NCBI GenBank assembly: GCA_937883885.1
Contig: CAKZXL010000692.1
Location: 1-24,904, forward strand
Length of the DNA stretch: 24,904 nt
Reading direction: 5' to 3'
Source: an uncultured Aquincola sp.
GTDB taxonomy: Bacteria; Pseudomonadota; Gammaproteobacteria; Burkholderiales; Burkholderiaceae
Shown: in pieces, positions 7,324 to 16,028 of the stretch
How positions within the stretch are numbered: position 1 is the stretch's first letter
Layout: the number at the start of each line of letters is the position of its first letter
Program-made: the position numbers and the translations under genes
The notes under the pieces: generated by a model
The model's database searches: none
Told to the model about the DNA's origin: nothing
Seen by the model: the letters and a program-made list of their open reading frames with translations, nothing else

Positions 7324-8997
7324 TTATATATTCTTATCATCACAGCCAAAGAAAAAATCGAAATTCCTATCGTACTCACTTGTTTTAACCTGCATTAGCC
7401 CCAAGACAGACGAAAACAATGCGTCGTGATTCGCATAAGAGCGGGCTCGCTCACTCAAACAGCCAATATTCAGCCCTCGACTTTGAGTAAACGTTGAAGA
7501 GAACCACATAACCAAAGGAACACGAGTCTGCTCTTGTGGAGCAATCGCATAAGGCATGCCGTGCAGAAAAAGTCCCTTCTCGCCCAGGGATTCGCCGTGA
7601 TCCGAGACGAATATCATAGCTGTGTCGTAGTCGGAAAGGCCCTGCAATTTTTTAATGACTTGGGTTAGGAAATGATCTGTGTAGAGAATAGCGTTGTCGT
7701 AGCTATTCACAATCTGTTCGCGGGTGCATTTCCCCATTTCCGGTGTGTCGCATGTTGGGATGAATTTTCGATACGCTGCTGGGTATCGTTGAAAGTAGCT
7801 GGGGCCATGATTTCCAAGCTGGTGCAAAAAAATCACACGATCACCGGGATTTTTGCGAGCCTGAGCTGGTAAGTCTTCAAGCAAAATCTCATCGAAACAC
7901 CGACCATCAACGCATAAAGAGGAACTTTGTGCATTCCCTAGGCTTTGATATTCGAGACCATCGCACACCCCTTTGCAACCTGACTGGTTATCTCTCCATA
8001 AGGTGGTAATACCGGCGCGCTCCAGAACATGCAGTAAGGATTGGTGTGAGCGAATCTTGTCTTCATCGTAGTTTCGGCGACCAAAGGACGAGAACATGCA
8101 AGGCACAGAAACCTCGGTATTAGTTCCACAGGAGTGCATGTCGGAGAAATTGATCACACCCATCTGAGTCAATTGAGGCGTTGTTTCGCGTGCATAGCCG
8201 TTCAATCCCCAGTTTTGGGCGCGAGCCGTCTCGCCTACGACAAAGACTAATAAACGTGGCCGACTGCCTTCGGGCCTGACTGTTGCAACGGCATCAGCTC
8301 CAATGGGTATTTTTTCGGCGGACTGCGTGATAGAGGAACCTGTCAGTGCCTTCGGCAAACCCACCAGATAGTTTCCCGGTGTAATCAAGTATCGCACTTC
8401 GCGATGATTTCTCATCAGTGCGGACATGTCCTGAAATGACAGCATGACACCGCCCGAAATCATCAGTGTCGAAAACAGCATCAATCCCATACGCCACACG
8501 GTTGCTTTCAGCCAAGTACGCCCGAGCAATCGGATTCGCCAAAGAAAAATAATCGGAACTACTGCCAGTAGGCTTAGTGGAGCAATCAATGCAGGCGTCA
8601 GTAGCTCGCGACTTTCCTTGAAGTCTGTGGCTAGAACATTGCGCAACATGCTCGAATCGAGGTAGATATGAAAGCTGCGCATGTAATGTGTTGCGAGGGC
8701 AGAGGCAACAAAAAGCACCGCAAGTAAAACCTTGGCATTCCAGCGCCACACAACCAAACTCAACAGCAGACTGTGAATTCCCACCAGAAACAGCAGTACG
8801 GATGTACCCATGCGTAAGCTGGACTGGACGCCTAAGGCGCTACTCCAAAATAGACCATTGCAGGCTAGTGCAAAGAAAATACTGGTCATCAAGATCAGCC
8901 ACTCGACGCTGCATTGTGGTCGCCAATGGCTTAGGTCCTTGAGGTTTGCAGTTCTGAATCGCGGCATCAGACCGAGAGCCTGTTTGAAAGTTCTCAT
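7324..8997 (-). CDS. eptA: EptA/MCR-type lipid A phosphoethanolamine transferase
   Basis: A 557-residue inner-membrane enzyme that would transfer phosphoethanolamine to lipid A phosphate, lowering surface negative charge and polymyxin binding. About five transmembrane helices (residues 34-185) precede a periplasmic sulfatase-fold domain. Catalytic and Zn-site residues align with MCR-1: Glu256 (VVGETAR), Thr294 (SCGTNTEVS), His397 (GNHGP), Asp466-His467 (SDHGES), His479 (FLHG). Likely disulfide cysteines are C290/C300, C341/C345, C362/C367 and C416/C424. Several stretches (NQSGCKGVCDG, RYLITP.NY, GESLGEKGL) resemble what I remember of MCR-5 and other EptA proteins. The start overlaps the pap2 stop by ATGA. 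A specific mcr allele cannot be assigned from sequence reading alone. Confidence 0.93.
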   Translation of the reverse strand: MRTFKQALGLMPRFRTANLKDLSHWRPQCSVEWLILMTSIFFALACNGLFWSSALGVQSSLRMGTSVLLFLVGIHSLLLSLVVWRWNAKVLLAVLFVASALATHYMRSFHIYLDSSMLRNVLATDFKESRELLTPALIAPLSLLAVVPIIFLWRIRLLGRTWLKATVWRMGLMLFSTLMISGGVMLSFQDMSALMRNHREVRYLITPGNYLVGLPKALTGSSITQSAEKIPIGADAVATVRPEGSRPRLLVFVVGETARAQNWGLNGYARETTPQLTQMGVINFSDMHSCGTNTEVSVPCMFSSFGRRNYDEDKIRSHQSLLHVLERAGITTLWRDNQSGCKGVCDGLEYQSLGNAQSSSLCVDGRCFDEILLEDLPAQARKNPGDRVIFLHQLGNHGPSYFQRYPAAYRKFIPTCDTPEMGKCTREQIVNSYDNAILYTDHFLTQVIKKLQGLSDYDTAMIFVSDHGESLGEKGLFLHGMPYAIAPQEQTRVPLVMWFSSTFTQSRGLNIGCLSERARSYANHDALFSSVLGLMQVKTSEYDRNFDFFFGCDDKNI

Positions 8998-9776
8998 GCT
9001 TGGAACCCCGATGAATAGACATCGCCTGAGCCATCAACAAACCAGCGTTGCCAGACCATGAAAAGACCCAAGGCAACGACCCAACAAATCAGGAGCGTCC
9101 ACAAGTCATGGGAAAGGAAGTGGGCTCCGCGCACCTGCTGGGTCCATCCAAAGATGGCACCTATCATCAAACTTGCAGCCAAGGCCATCCAACGCCAGGC
9201 AGGACGAACCATCAAGGTAAAGAAATATAGGCTGACCCATGCATATCCGGCACTTGCATGCCCTGCGGGAAAGCACACACCGCGCGGCATACCGGGCGGG
9301 CGTGTTTCAAACAGGCCCACAAACACTCGCGCTCCGCCATAGCGCACCAAGTTCCAGGGGCAATCCATGTTAGTGAACGATTTCAGCGCCGAAACCGTCA
9401 GTGCCCCGATCAAGTACGCACAAAAAAGATACAGTAGCGGCCAGCGTAGGTATGCCGAGCATTTGTTGCTACGTTTTTTTCTCCAAGCCCAGATGCACGT
9501 TGCTGCAACCGCAATTGCCAGGAAGGTGGAAAGATTCTTCCCACCACGATGCAGCAGGTTGCTGGTTAGCCAGGCATCCCGCAAAGCCCATCGGCTGCCC
9601 TGCAAGCGATAGAGATGATCGGCGACCCAGAAGTCCCCACCGCCATCCATCAATAGACTGCTGATGATCAGCGCCGCACCCGCTGGTAGCGCTAAATGAG
9701 TGATTAAGAATCGAGGTGCGAATGGTGCGTTGGATAGTGGGGCGTTGCCCAGTAGTCGGGATTCATTGAGGGGCAT
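8994..9776 (-). CDS. PAP2-family membrane phosphatase
   Basis: A 260-residue integral membrane lipid phosphatase. PAP2 motifs are LKSFTNMDCPW (Lys132), FPAGHASAGYAW (His173) and QQVRGAHFLSHDLW (Arg216, His219/His223, Asp224), with about six hydrophobic helices. PAP2 enzymes dephosphorylate undecaprenyl pyrophosphate, phosphatidate or lipid A; PAP2 genes often accompany eptA/mcr genes (mcr-1 with pap2). ATG 9776 (MPLNESRLLG) is chosen because AAGGAGG lies 9 nt upstream; ATG 9782 would leave 3 nt. The start overlaps the end of the czcC-like gene, and the stop overlaps eptA by ATGA. The substrate cannot be told from sequence. Confidence 0.88.
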   Translation of the reverse strand: MPLNESRLLGNAPLSNAPFAPRFLITHLALPAGAALIISSLLMDGGGDFWVADHLYRLQGSRWALRDAWLTSNLLHRGGKNLSTFLAIAVAATCIWAWRKKRSNKCSAYLRWPLLYLFCAYLIGALTVSALKSFTNMDCPWNLVRYGGARVFVGLFETRPPGMPRGVCFPAGHASAGYAWVSLYFFTLMVRPAWRWMALAASLMIGAIFGWTQQVRGAHFLSHDLWTLLICWVVALGLFMVWQRWFVDGSGDVYSSGFQA

Positions 9777-11061
9777 CGGCATGTGCCTCCTTCGAATGCC
9801 ACAGCGCATGCGCATCGATACGCACCAGTGCTGACGCTTGCAGCGCATCGATGCGAGCCTGTGCCTCACCGAGGCGTGTCTGGCGCAGGTTTCGCAACGT
9901 CAAGAGGTATTCGGCCAAGGGGGCCTCTCCCAGTTCCCAAGCTCGCCGCGTGCGGTTGCTGGCCGTGGTCTGCGCGGCCAGCGCCTGCGCGAATGACTGC
10001 CACTGCGTGCGCTTACTTTCAGCTGCCTGCGCGGCTACCCACGCACTTTGCTCCACCGCGCGCCGCACGCCGAGCGCCTCTGCCTCTGCGGCAGCTGCGT
10101 TGGCGCTTTCCGTGGCAGCCATTGCACTGCGATAGTCAGTGCCAAATGGCACCGTCAGGACAACGCCAATGACACGTTCCGTCCCACCGCGTTCAGACAT
10201 CATCCGTACCCCGACTGTGGGGTCGGGCGTGCGGTTGGCGCGAGCTCGCTCGGCCACCTTGGCAAGGCGCGCTGCCTCTCCATCGGCAATGCCGATTTCG
10301 ACGCTTTGTCGCACAATTCGCGCCAGCCACTCCTGTACCCCGCCCGGCAAAGGATCGGGATCTGGCAGCGTGGATGGCCGCGCGGGAATCTCAATGCCCG
10401 GGAACTCGATCACCATCGTTTGTCGTGCTGCCCGTTCTGCGTCGCGCGCAGCGCTAACCTGGGCTGCAAGCATCGCGCGTTCGGCTTGCAGAACGTCGCT
10501 GTCCCGCTGCGCTGCATCGCCCAGGGCCACGCGGCGGGCCATTGCTTCCTGCTCACGTCTAAGCAACTTTTCCTGAGCTTGCATCTCGTCGGCTACGACG
10601 AAACTGCGCAGCCATCCGGCCCAGACTTCCAACAGTCGCCTTGCCATTTGGTGCTCGGCATCTTCAAGGCGCATATCGGCCACCCTACGGGTGCGGCTGC
10701 CGATGTCCCGATCTATACGCGCCTTGTTTGGCAAGCGAACAGCACGGCTGAGCTGGATTTCCCATTCGTTGTAGCGACGCGCTTCGTTGGTCACGTTGCG
10801 ACGTTGTAGGCCACTACTGAGTTCAAATTCGTGGCTACCGGCTTCAAGGGCGCTTTGCGTGGCGGCCGCCGCGTCCAAGCGAGCGGCTGCGGCATTCACG
10901 ACCGGCTGGATTTTTATCGCCGCTTCGACTTGCGCCTGCGCAGGCAGCCACGAAAGATCATCGGCGCGCGCTTGCGCGGGATGAAATATCAAAGCCGCGA
11001 TAGCCACCATGACGGCACCAGTCGGTAGTACCAGGCTGCATCCTTTGTTTTTACTCGTCAT
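9763..11061 (-). CDS. CzcC-like outer-membrane channel of RND metal efflux (TolC family)
   Basis: A 432-residue outer-membrane efflux protein. From ATG 11061 (MTSKNKGCSLVLPTG) a signal peptide runs to AQARA-DD, followed by long alanine-rich helical repeats of the OEP/TolC fold (WLPAQAQVEAAIKIQPVVNA, later ARRLLEVWAGW and a second repeat near RVIGVVLTVPFG). It would form the exit duct for the CzcA-like pump. The frame extends 12 codons further upstream, but the ATGA overlap with the DUF3240 stop sets the start. The gene is placed after pump and DUF3240, not first as in classical czcCBA. Confidence 0.88.
   Translation of the reverse strand: MTSKNKGCSLVLPTGAVMVAIAALIFHPAQARADDLSWLPAQAQVEAAIKIQPVVNAAAARLDAAAATQSALEAGSHEFELSSGLQRRNVTNEARRYNEWEIQLSRAVRLPNKARIDRDIGSRTRRVADMRLEDAEHQMARRLLEVWAGWLRSFVVADEMQAQEKLLRREQEAMARRVALGDAAQRDSDVLQAERAMLAAQVSAARDAERAARQTMVIEFPGIEIPARPSTLPDPDPLPGGVQEWLARIVRQSVEIGIADGEAARLAKVAERARANRTPDPTVGVRMMSERGGTERVIGVVLTVPFGTDYRSAMAATESANAAAAEAEALGVRRAVEQSAWVAAQAAESKRTQWQSFAQALAAQTTASNRTRRAWELGEAPLAEYLLTLRNLRQTRLGEAQARIDALQASALVRIDAHALWHSKEAHADAPQ
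9786..9792 (-). promoter_or_regulatory. Ribosome binding site of pap2, inside the czcC-like gene
   Basis: AAGGAGG on the minus strand, within the last codons of the outer-membrane channel gene. Spacing is 9 nt to ATG 9776 and only 3 nt to ATG 9782, so 9776 is taken as the start. It is one of the strongest ribosome sites in the cargo operon. Confidence 0.65.
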
Positions 11062-11378
11062 ACCAGTCTTCCACTTGCCAACACCGACTCCACCCACCAG
11101 CGGACATCGCTAGACGCGATGCGCTGGCGCAGATGCGCCAGGACCTGTTCCAGTTGTTCATATTCGATCAACACCCAAATGACGCGCCGATCCACACGGC
11201 CGCGAACCTTCTCGCGAATGGACGCGCGCGCGAAGTCGCCGGTATGCCCTTCGGCGTGCAACAGGGTGAACCCTGGCAGCACCGGGTCGGCCATCAGGGC
11301 ATCGGTGACGGCGTCTTCGAGCGTGGGTGGAAACACCAGATTCAGGCGCACCAGTTGCGCTTCTTTCAATCCGTTCAT
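11058..11378 (-). CDS. DUF3240-family small protein of metal RND operon
   Basis: A 106-residue soluble protein of the DUF3240 group, small alpha/beta proteins encoded next to CzcA-type pumps. Visible landmarks are RLNLVFPPTLEDAVTDALM, LPGFTLLHAEGHTGDFARAS and RGRVDRRVIWVLIEYEQLEQVLAHL; the alternating pattern suggests a PII/ferredoxin-like fold, possibly a regulatory or metal-sensing partner. Function is not established. It overlaps the czcA-like gene upstream and the czcC-like gene downstream, both by ATGA, so its expression is tightly coupled to the pump. Confidence 0.85.
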   Translation of the reverse strand: MNGLKEAQLVRLNLVFPPTLEDAVTDALMADPVLPGFTLLHAEGHTGDFARASIREKVRGRVDRRVIWVLIEYEQLEQVLAHLRQRIASSDVRWWVESVLASGRLV

Positions 11379-14300
11379 GCGTGGACTCCTTGTTGTGAGG
11401 AGATGGCCTGGCCGAATCGCCGGTACAGCACCGGCAGCAGGACCAGGGTCAGCGCAGTGGAACTGACCAGTCCGCCAATCACCACGATGGCGAGTGGGCG
11501 CTGGATCTCAGAGCCAGGGCCACTGGCCAGCAGCAGGGGCACTAGGCCAAAGGCGGTGATGGAAGCCGTCATCAGCACGGGGCGCAACCGTCGCAGCGAA
11601 CCTTCGCGCACCACCTGTTCCATGGGCAGGCCTAGCGCGTGCAGGTGGTTGAAGTGCGTCATCAGCACCAATCCGTTGAGCACGGCGATGCCCAGCAGCG
11701 CGATGAAGCCGACCGAAGCAGGCACCGACAGGTACTGCCCCGACAGCCACAGCGCCGCCACGCCGCCGACCATGGCAAACGGCACGTTGCCGAGGATGAG
11801 CGCGGCCTGCCGCACCGAGCCGAAGGTCATGAACAGCACGAAGAAAATCAGTCCCAGGGCCACCGGCACCACCATGCCAAGGCGGGCCGCTGCGCGTTGC
11901 TGGTTCTCGAACTGCCCACCCCATTCGACGCGGTAGCCGGGCGGCAGCGGCACGTCGCGCACCACGGCGGCGCGCGCTTCATCCACGAAGCCGACCAGAT
12001 CGCGCCCACTCACGCTGGACTGGATCAGCGCGAAGCGCGAGCCGTTCTCGCGCCGCACCAGCACGGGGCCATCAGTGGTGGCGATGCGCGCCAGCGAGGT
12101 CAAGGGGATTTCGCCCTGATCGCCACGGGCGAGCTGCAAGTCCTTGAACCGCTCGGCCGATCCGCGCAGCCGGGCATCCCCGCGCACCACGATGGGCGTG
12201 CGCCTGTCCGGCTCGATCACCAGCCCGGCCGGCACGCCTTCGAGCTGCGCGCGCAGCTCGTCCTGAACCTGCGTCACGGCCAGTCCGGCGCGCCCCGCCG
12301 CCTGCGCATCCACCTTCACCTGCAGGTATTCCACGCTGTCGCTGGCCTGGGTGAGCACGTCGCGCGCACCGGGCACTTTCTCGATGCGAGCGGCCATGCG
12401 CTGCGCCAGATCGCCCAGCGTTTGCAGATCAGGGCCGAATAGCTTGACGGCCACGTCGCCCCGGCTGCCGGTGAGCATTTCCGAGATGCGCATCTCGATG
12501 GGCTGGGTAAAGCCGAATTCCAGGCCGGGGAAGGCATCCATCACCTTGCGTATCTCGGCACTCAACGCGTCCTTGTCGGCTGCATGCCAATCCTTGCGCG
12601 GTGCGAGCTGCATGAACAGGTCGGTTTCGTTCAGGCCCATCGGGTCGAGCCCCAGCTCGTCGGAGCCCACCCGCCCGATGCTGTGCCGCACCTCGGGCAC
12701 CGCCGCACCGATGGCCTTCTGCACTGCCAGGTCAATCTCCAGCGAGCGCTGCAACCCGATGGACGGCGGCTTTTGCAGTTGCAGCAGGATATCGCCCTCG
12801 TCCATCGTCGGCATGAACGCCTTGCCCGTGCCGAGGTAGGCCACCACACCCAATGCCAGGGCCGCGATGGCGACCGCCGATGCGCGTAGCGGGTGGTGAA
12901 GCGCAGCCTCCAGCAGCGGTTGGTACAGGCGCGTGGCCCAGCGCATCACCCACGGCTCGGTGTGAGCGTGTTCCTTGAGCAGCAGCGAGGCCAGCACCGG
13001 CACCAGCGTGAGCGACAGCAGCAGCGAGACGCCCAGGGCGAATACGATGGTCAGCGCCACCGGCACAAACAGTTTGCCTTCCAACCCTTGCAGAGTGAGC
13101 AGGGGCATGAAGGTCAGACAGATGATGAGGATGCCCGAGGCCACAGGCATGGCGACCTCGCGCGCCGCGGCGAATATGCGGTGCAGGCGCGGCTGGTGCG
13201 CACTGGGCGCGTGCGGGTCGAGCCGACTGACGGCGTTTTCCACCACCACTACGGCAGCGTCCACCAGCATGCCGATGGCGATCGCGAGGCCCCCCAAGCT
13301 CATCAGGTTGGCGCTCATGCCGACCAGACGCATCAGCAAGAAGGTGCCCAGTGCCGCCAAAGGCACCATCACCGCCACAACCAGCGCGGCGCGAAGCTCG
13401 CCGAGGAACAGAAGCAGCAGGATAACGACCAGTACCGTCGCTTCCAGCAAGGCGCTTTCCACCGTGCCCACGGCGCGCTCGATCAGCGTGCTGCGGTCAT
13501 AGAACGGCACCACCTTGACGCCGGGCGGCAGGCTGGGAGTCACCTCGTCCAGCCGGGCTCGAATGGCTTTGACCAGCGCCGAGGCATCGGCCCCGCGCAG
13601 CGCCACCACGATGCCTTCCACCGCTTCGCCCGCGCCGTCCCGGGTGACGGCGCCATATCGCGTCACGCCTTCGATGCGCACCTGGGCCACGTCGCCCAGG
13701 CGAACTGGGGCCGTACCATTGGCCCCCGCGCGCAGGATCAGACGGGATAAATCGTCCAAAGTGTGGATCGCGCCTTCGGCGCGCACGATCAGCGTGTCTT
13801 CGCCTGCATCCAGGCGGCCCGCACCGTCATTGCGGTTGTTGCGGCCGATCGCCGTGATGACATCAGAGAAGCTGAGGCCCGCAGCGGAAAGCCGTGCGCG
13901 ATCCGGCACCACAGCAAAGCTCTTGGCTTCTCCACCCAGCACGTTGACATCAGCAACACCGGGCAGCGTGCGCAGGGCCGGGCGCAGCGTCCAGTCCAGT
14001 AGGGCGCGGCGCTCGCTCAACGTGAGGCCACCGCCTTCGATGGTGAACATGAACACGTCCGACAGCGGTGTCGAAATCGGCGCCAGCCCGCCGCTGACGC
14101 CTTCGGGCAGGCTGCCCGAAACGCCGGCATAGCGTTCAGCCACCTGCTGACGCGCCCAGTAGATGTCGCTGCCTTCGGCAAAGTCCAGCGTGATGTCGGC
14201 TATGGCGTACTTGGCCGTGGAGCGCAGCATCACGCCCCGCGGCACACCGAGCAACTCCATCTCCAGCGGCGTGATCACGCGCGACTCCACCTCCTCGGGC

Positions 14301-14470
14301 GTCATGCCAGGGGCCTTGATAATCAGCTTGACCTGCGTGGGGGAAATATCCGGATAGGCGTCGATCGGCAATTGCAGGAAGGCCGCCAGGCCCGCACCCG
14401 CCAAAGCCAGCACGCCAAGCAGTACCAGCGCACGTTGGCGCAGGGAAAATTCAATCAGACGGGACAACAT
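11375..14470 (-). CDS. CzcA/CusA-family heavy-metal RND efflux pump (HME-RND)
   Basis: A 1031-residue inner-membrane proton/metal antiporter of normal family length. It starts MLSRLIEFSLRQRALVLLGV (TM1), followed by the HME signature LPIDAYPDISPTQVKL. TM4 (about 391-413) reads GGLAIAIGMLVDAAVVVVEN with Asp404 and Glu411. The second half has PMGLNETDLFMQL and, near the end, TM10-12 with RRLRPVLMTASITAFGLVPL. The TM4 Asp/Ala pattern looks like CusA, but the substrate-loop NETD lacks the CusA methionine, so the metal (Zn, Co, Cd, Ni or monovalent Cu/Ag) is uncertain. The gene lies 13 nt after the adaptor and overlaps DUF3240 by ATGA. Confidence 0.95.
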   Translation of the reverse strand: MLSRLIEFSLRQRALVLLGVLALAGAGLAAFLQLPIDAYPDISPTQVKLIIKAPGMTPEEVESRVITPLEMELLGVPRGVMLRSTAKYAIADITLDFAEGSDIYWARQQVAERYAGVSGSLPEGVSGGLAPISTPLSDVFMFTIEGGGLTLSERRALLDWTLRPALRTLPGVADVNVLGGEAKSFAVVPDRARLSAAGLSFSDVITAIGRNNRNDGAGRLDAGEDTLIVRAEGAIHTLDDLSRLILRAGANGTAPVRLGDVAQVRIEGVTRYGAVTRDGAGEAVEGIVVALRGADASALVKAIRARLDEVTPSLPPGVKVVPFYDRSTLIERAVGTVESALLEATVLVVILLLLFLGELRAALVVAVMVPLAALGTFLLMRLVGMSANLMSLGGLAIAIGMLVDAAVVVVENAVSRLDPHAPSAHQPRLHRIFAAAREVAMPVASGILIICLTFMPLLTLQGLEGKLFVPVALTIVFALGVSLLLSLTLVPVLASLLLKEHAHTEPWVMRWATRLYQPLLEAALHHPLRASAVAIAALALGVVAYLGTGKAFMPTMDEGDILLQLQKPPSIGLQRSLEIDLAVQKAIGAAVPEVRHSIGRVGSDELGLDPMGLNETDLFMQLAPRKDWHAADKDALSAEIRKVMDAFPGLEFGFTQPIEMRISEMLTGSRGDVAVKLFGPDLQTLGDLAQRMAARIEKVPGARDVLTQASDSVEYLQVKVDAQAAGRAGLAVTQVQDELRAQLEGVPAGLVIEPDRRTPIVVRGDARLRGSAERFKDLQLARGDQGEIPLTSLARIATTDGPVLVRRENGSRFALIQSSVSGRDLVGFVDEARAAVVRDVPLPPGYRVEWGGQFENQQRAAARLGMVVPVALGLIFFVLFMTFGSVRQAALILGNVPFAMVGGVAALWLSGQYLSVPASVGFIALLGIAVLNGLVLMTHFNHLHALGLPMEQVVREGSLRRLRPVLMTASITAFGLVPLLLASGPGSEIQRPLAIVVIGGLVSSTALTLVLLPVLYRRFGQAISSQQGVHA

Positions 14471-14483
14471 GCGTGGTCGCCCC

Positions 14484-15707
14484 TCATTGCAATGGAATCA
14501 TGGATTTAAGCAGTGCCGTACCGCGCACGACGACCTGCATGCCTGCCGCAAGCGGCGCAGTGTCTGGCGAGACGGCACGCACGGCGCTTGACGCCTCTGA
14601 TTCGTCTTGCCCCAGCAGTCGCACCGGAACAGCGCGGACGCGTAGGTCGCCGTGCTTGTCTTGCGATGACGGCTCAGCAACGTAGACCACGTGGGCGCTG
14701 CCCGCTGGCAGCAGTGCGGACGATGGCACGCTCAAGGTGCCCTGCGGTGCTGGCAGCAACAGCGCGACACTGATCTGCTGCCCGGCCGCATAGCGGTCTG
14801 CCCCTGCCTGATCTGCATCGACGCGGGCACGTACCCGCAGGCTCTGACTACTGAGGTCAGTGTCGCCACCAACAGCCGTCACGCGAGCGATCGTGCCATC
14901 GGGAAGACGCACTTCCAAGCCTGGGTGGAGATCCGAGCGCCAGCGCAGCGGAACCGCGACGCTGACATCCAGCGGGCCAGGCTGAGCCACTATGAAGGCG
15001 ATGTCGAGCGGCGCGACCGCCTGCCCGAGGCTCAGGTGACGACGCATCACCCGCCCGGACAAAGGCGCCAGCAATTCATACTCGCCGGCCTGCCCGCCGC
15101 TAACGGGTCGAAGCCGTGCGAGGGCGCCATTGGCCTCTTGCAACGTACTTTGCGCAGCCGCCGCGCGCGCCTGGGTTTGCTCGTTGCGCGTGGCTGGGAT
15201 GATGCCCTCGGCCAAGAGCGTGGCATCGCGCCGGGCCTGCGCCGTAGCCACCGCCGCTTCGGTGCGGGCACGCGCCAGATCAGCCTGAGACGCCAGAACG
15301 TCCTTGCTCTGGATGCGCGCCAGTGCCTGACCTTGGCGCACTGCGGCGCCTTCATCGACCAGAACGCGCGTCACCACACCGCCATATGGCGCCACGACCT
15401 GCGCGCTAGCCGAGAGTGGTGCCACCGTCTGCGCGGGTAAGCTATCCAGCGGTATCACTGCAGCATCCTTGACGAGTGCGGTTTCCACACCCTGCGCGCG
15501 AAGCTGAGTGGCATTGAGGTGAACGCCGCCAGCGTTCGGTTGGGCGACAGCTTCGCTCGCGTCTTTATCGGCTACGGTTGTCTGCTGGGTTGCCCAAGCC
15601 CACCAGCCGTACCCTACGGCAGCCAGAACTGCCACACCGACGGCGGACAGGGCCAAGGTCTTGGTTCGGCTGGAGGTGCCCGCCGCTTTCAAGGTCGGGA
15701 AGCTCAT
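14484..15707 (-). CDS. CzcB-like RND periplasmic adaptor (membrane fusion protein)
   Basis: A 407-residue membrane fusion protein linking the inner-membrane pump to the outer channel. From ATG 15707 (MSFPTLKAAGTSSRTKTL) an N-terminal membrane anchor (TLALSAVGVAVLAAVGYGWW) is followed by lipoyl/barrel-sandwich sequence (APYGGVVTRVLVDEGAAVRQ and LLAPLSGRVMRRHLSLGQ) flanking an alanine-rich hairpin of about 80 residues, then the beta-barrel domain (VSVAVPLRWRSDLHPGLEV). The open frame has an earlier ATG at 15776 with no ribosome site, so 15707 is preferred, though its own site (GGGGCGG) is weak. It is the first gene of the RND-lipid operon. Confidence 0.92.
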   Translation of the reverse strand: MSFPTLKAAGTSSRTKTLALSAVGVAVLAAVGYGWWAWATQQTTVADKDASEAVAQPNAGGVHLNATQLRAQGVETALVKDAAVIPLDSLPAQTVAPLSASAQVVAPYGGVVTRVLVDEGAAVRQGQALARIQSKDVLASQADLARARTEAAVATAQARRDATLLAEGIIPATRNEQTQARAAAAQSTLQEANGALARLRPVSGGQAGEYELLAPLSGRVMRRHLSLGQAVAPLDIAFIVAQPGPLDVSVAVPLRWRSDLHPGLEVRLPDGTIARVTAVGGDTDLSSQSLRVRARVDADQAGADRYAAGQQISVALLLPAPQGTLSVPSSALLPAGSAHVVYVAEPSSQDKHGDLRVRAVPVRLLGQDESEASSAVRAVSPDTAPLAAGMQVVVRGTALLKSMIPLQ

Positions 15708-16028
15708 GCTTGTGCCGCCCCAAATGACGTAGAGCAGAGTAGAGAGCACACAGCGCGAATTGAAAATTCGTCGCATATGAAGCGGTGCGCGAGGTTAATG
15801 AGGCGAAACATGCGGTCGATCTCTTGTAAAGATCAGCTCATGTTCTTCGGTGAAGCTTTGAGAAAGCTTTGGAGAAAGCGAAATTTTCTCTGTACGATCT
15901 ATTCAGAAAAAAACCGCTTGTCTTGAGCCACAAGCTGCCGGTAAGTTGACTTCTCAGTCACTTGATCCGATAGCCAGGATAGCCAGCGGTTCGCTTTTTT
16001 GCCATCTCAAACATCGGGGCCATGCGCC
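15708..16028. promoter_or_regulatory. Divergent intergenic region with candidate regulator boxes
   Basis: This gap separates the minus-strand RND-lipid operon from the plus-strand cytochrome b561-VIT pair and must hold both promoters. Directly visible: AAGCTTT at 15853-15859 and again at 15864-15870, part of AAGCTTTGAGA / AAGCTTTGGAGA repeats with 11-bp spacing, the period favoured by OmpR-family regulators. A plus-strand candidate promoter is TTGACT (15946-15951), a 17-nt spacer and GATAGC (15969-15974), with a weak -10. A short dyad GATCTCTTGTAAAGATC spans 15818-15834. Binding is inferred only. Confidence 0.45.

Noticed and set aside
11375..14470. Calling the pump a copper/silver CusA
   Set aside because: TM4 looks CusA-like but the loop motif PMGLNETD lacks the expected methionine, and the operon has no CusF-like gene.
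15708..15776. Longer czcB-like start at 15776
   Set aside because: The extra 23 residues lack a ribosome site; ATG 15707 gives a normal adaptor N-terminus.
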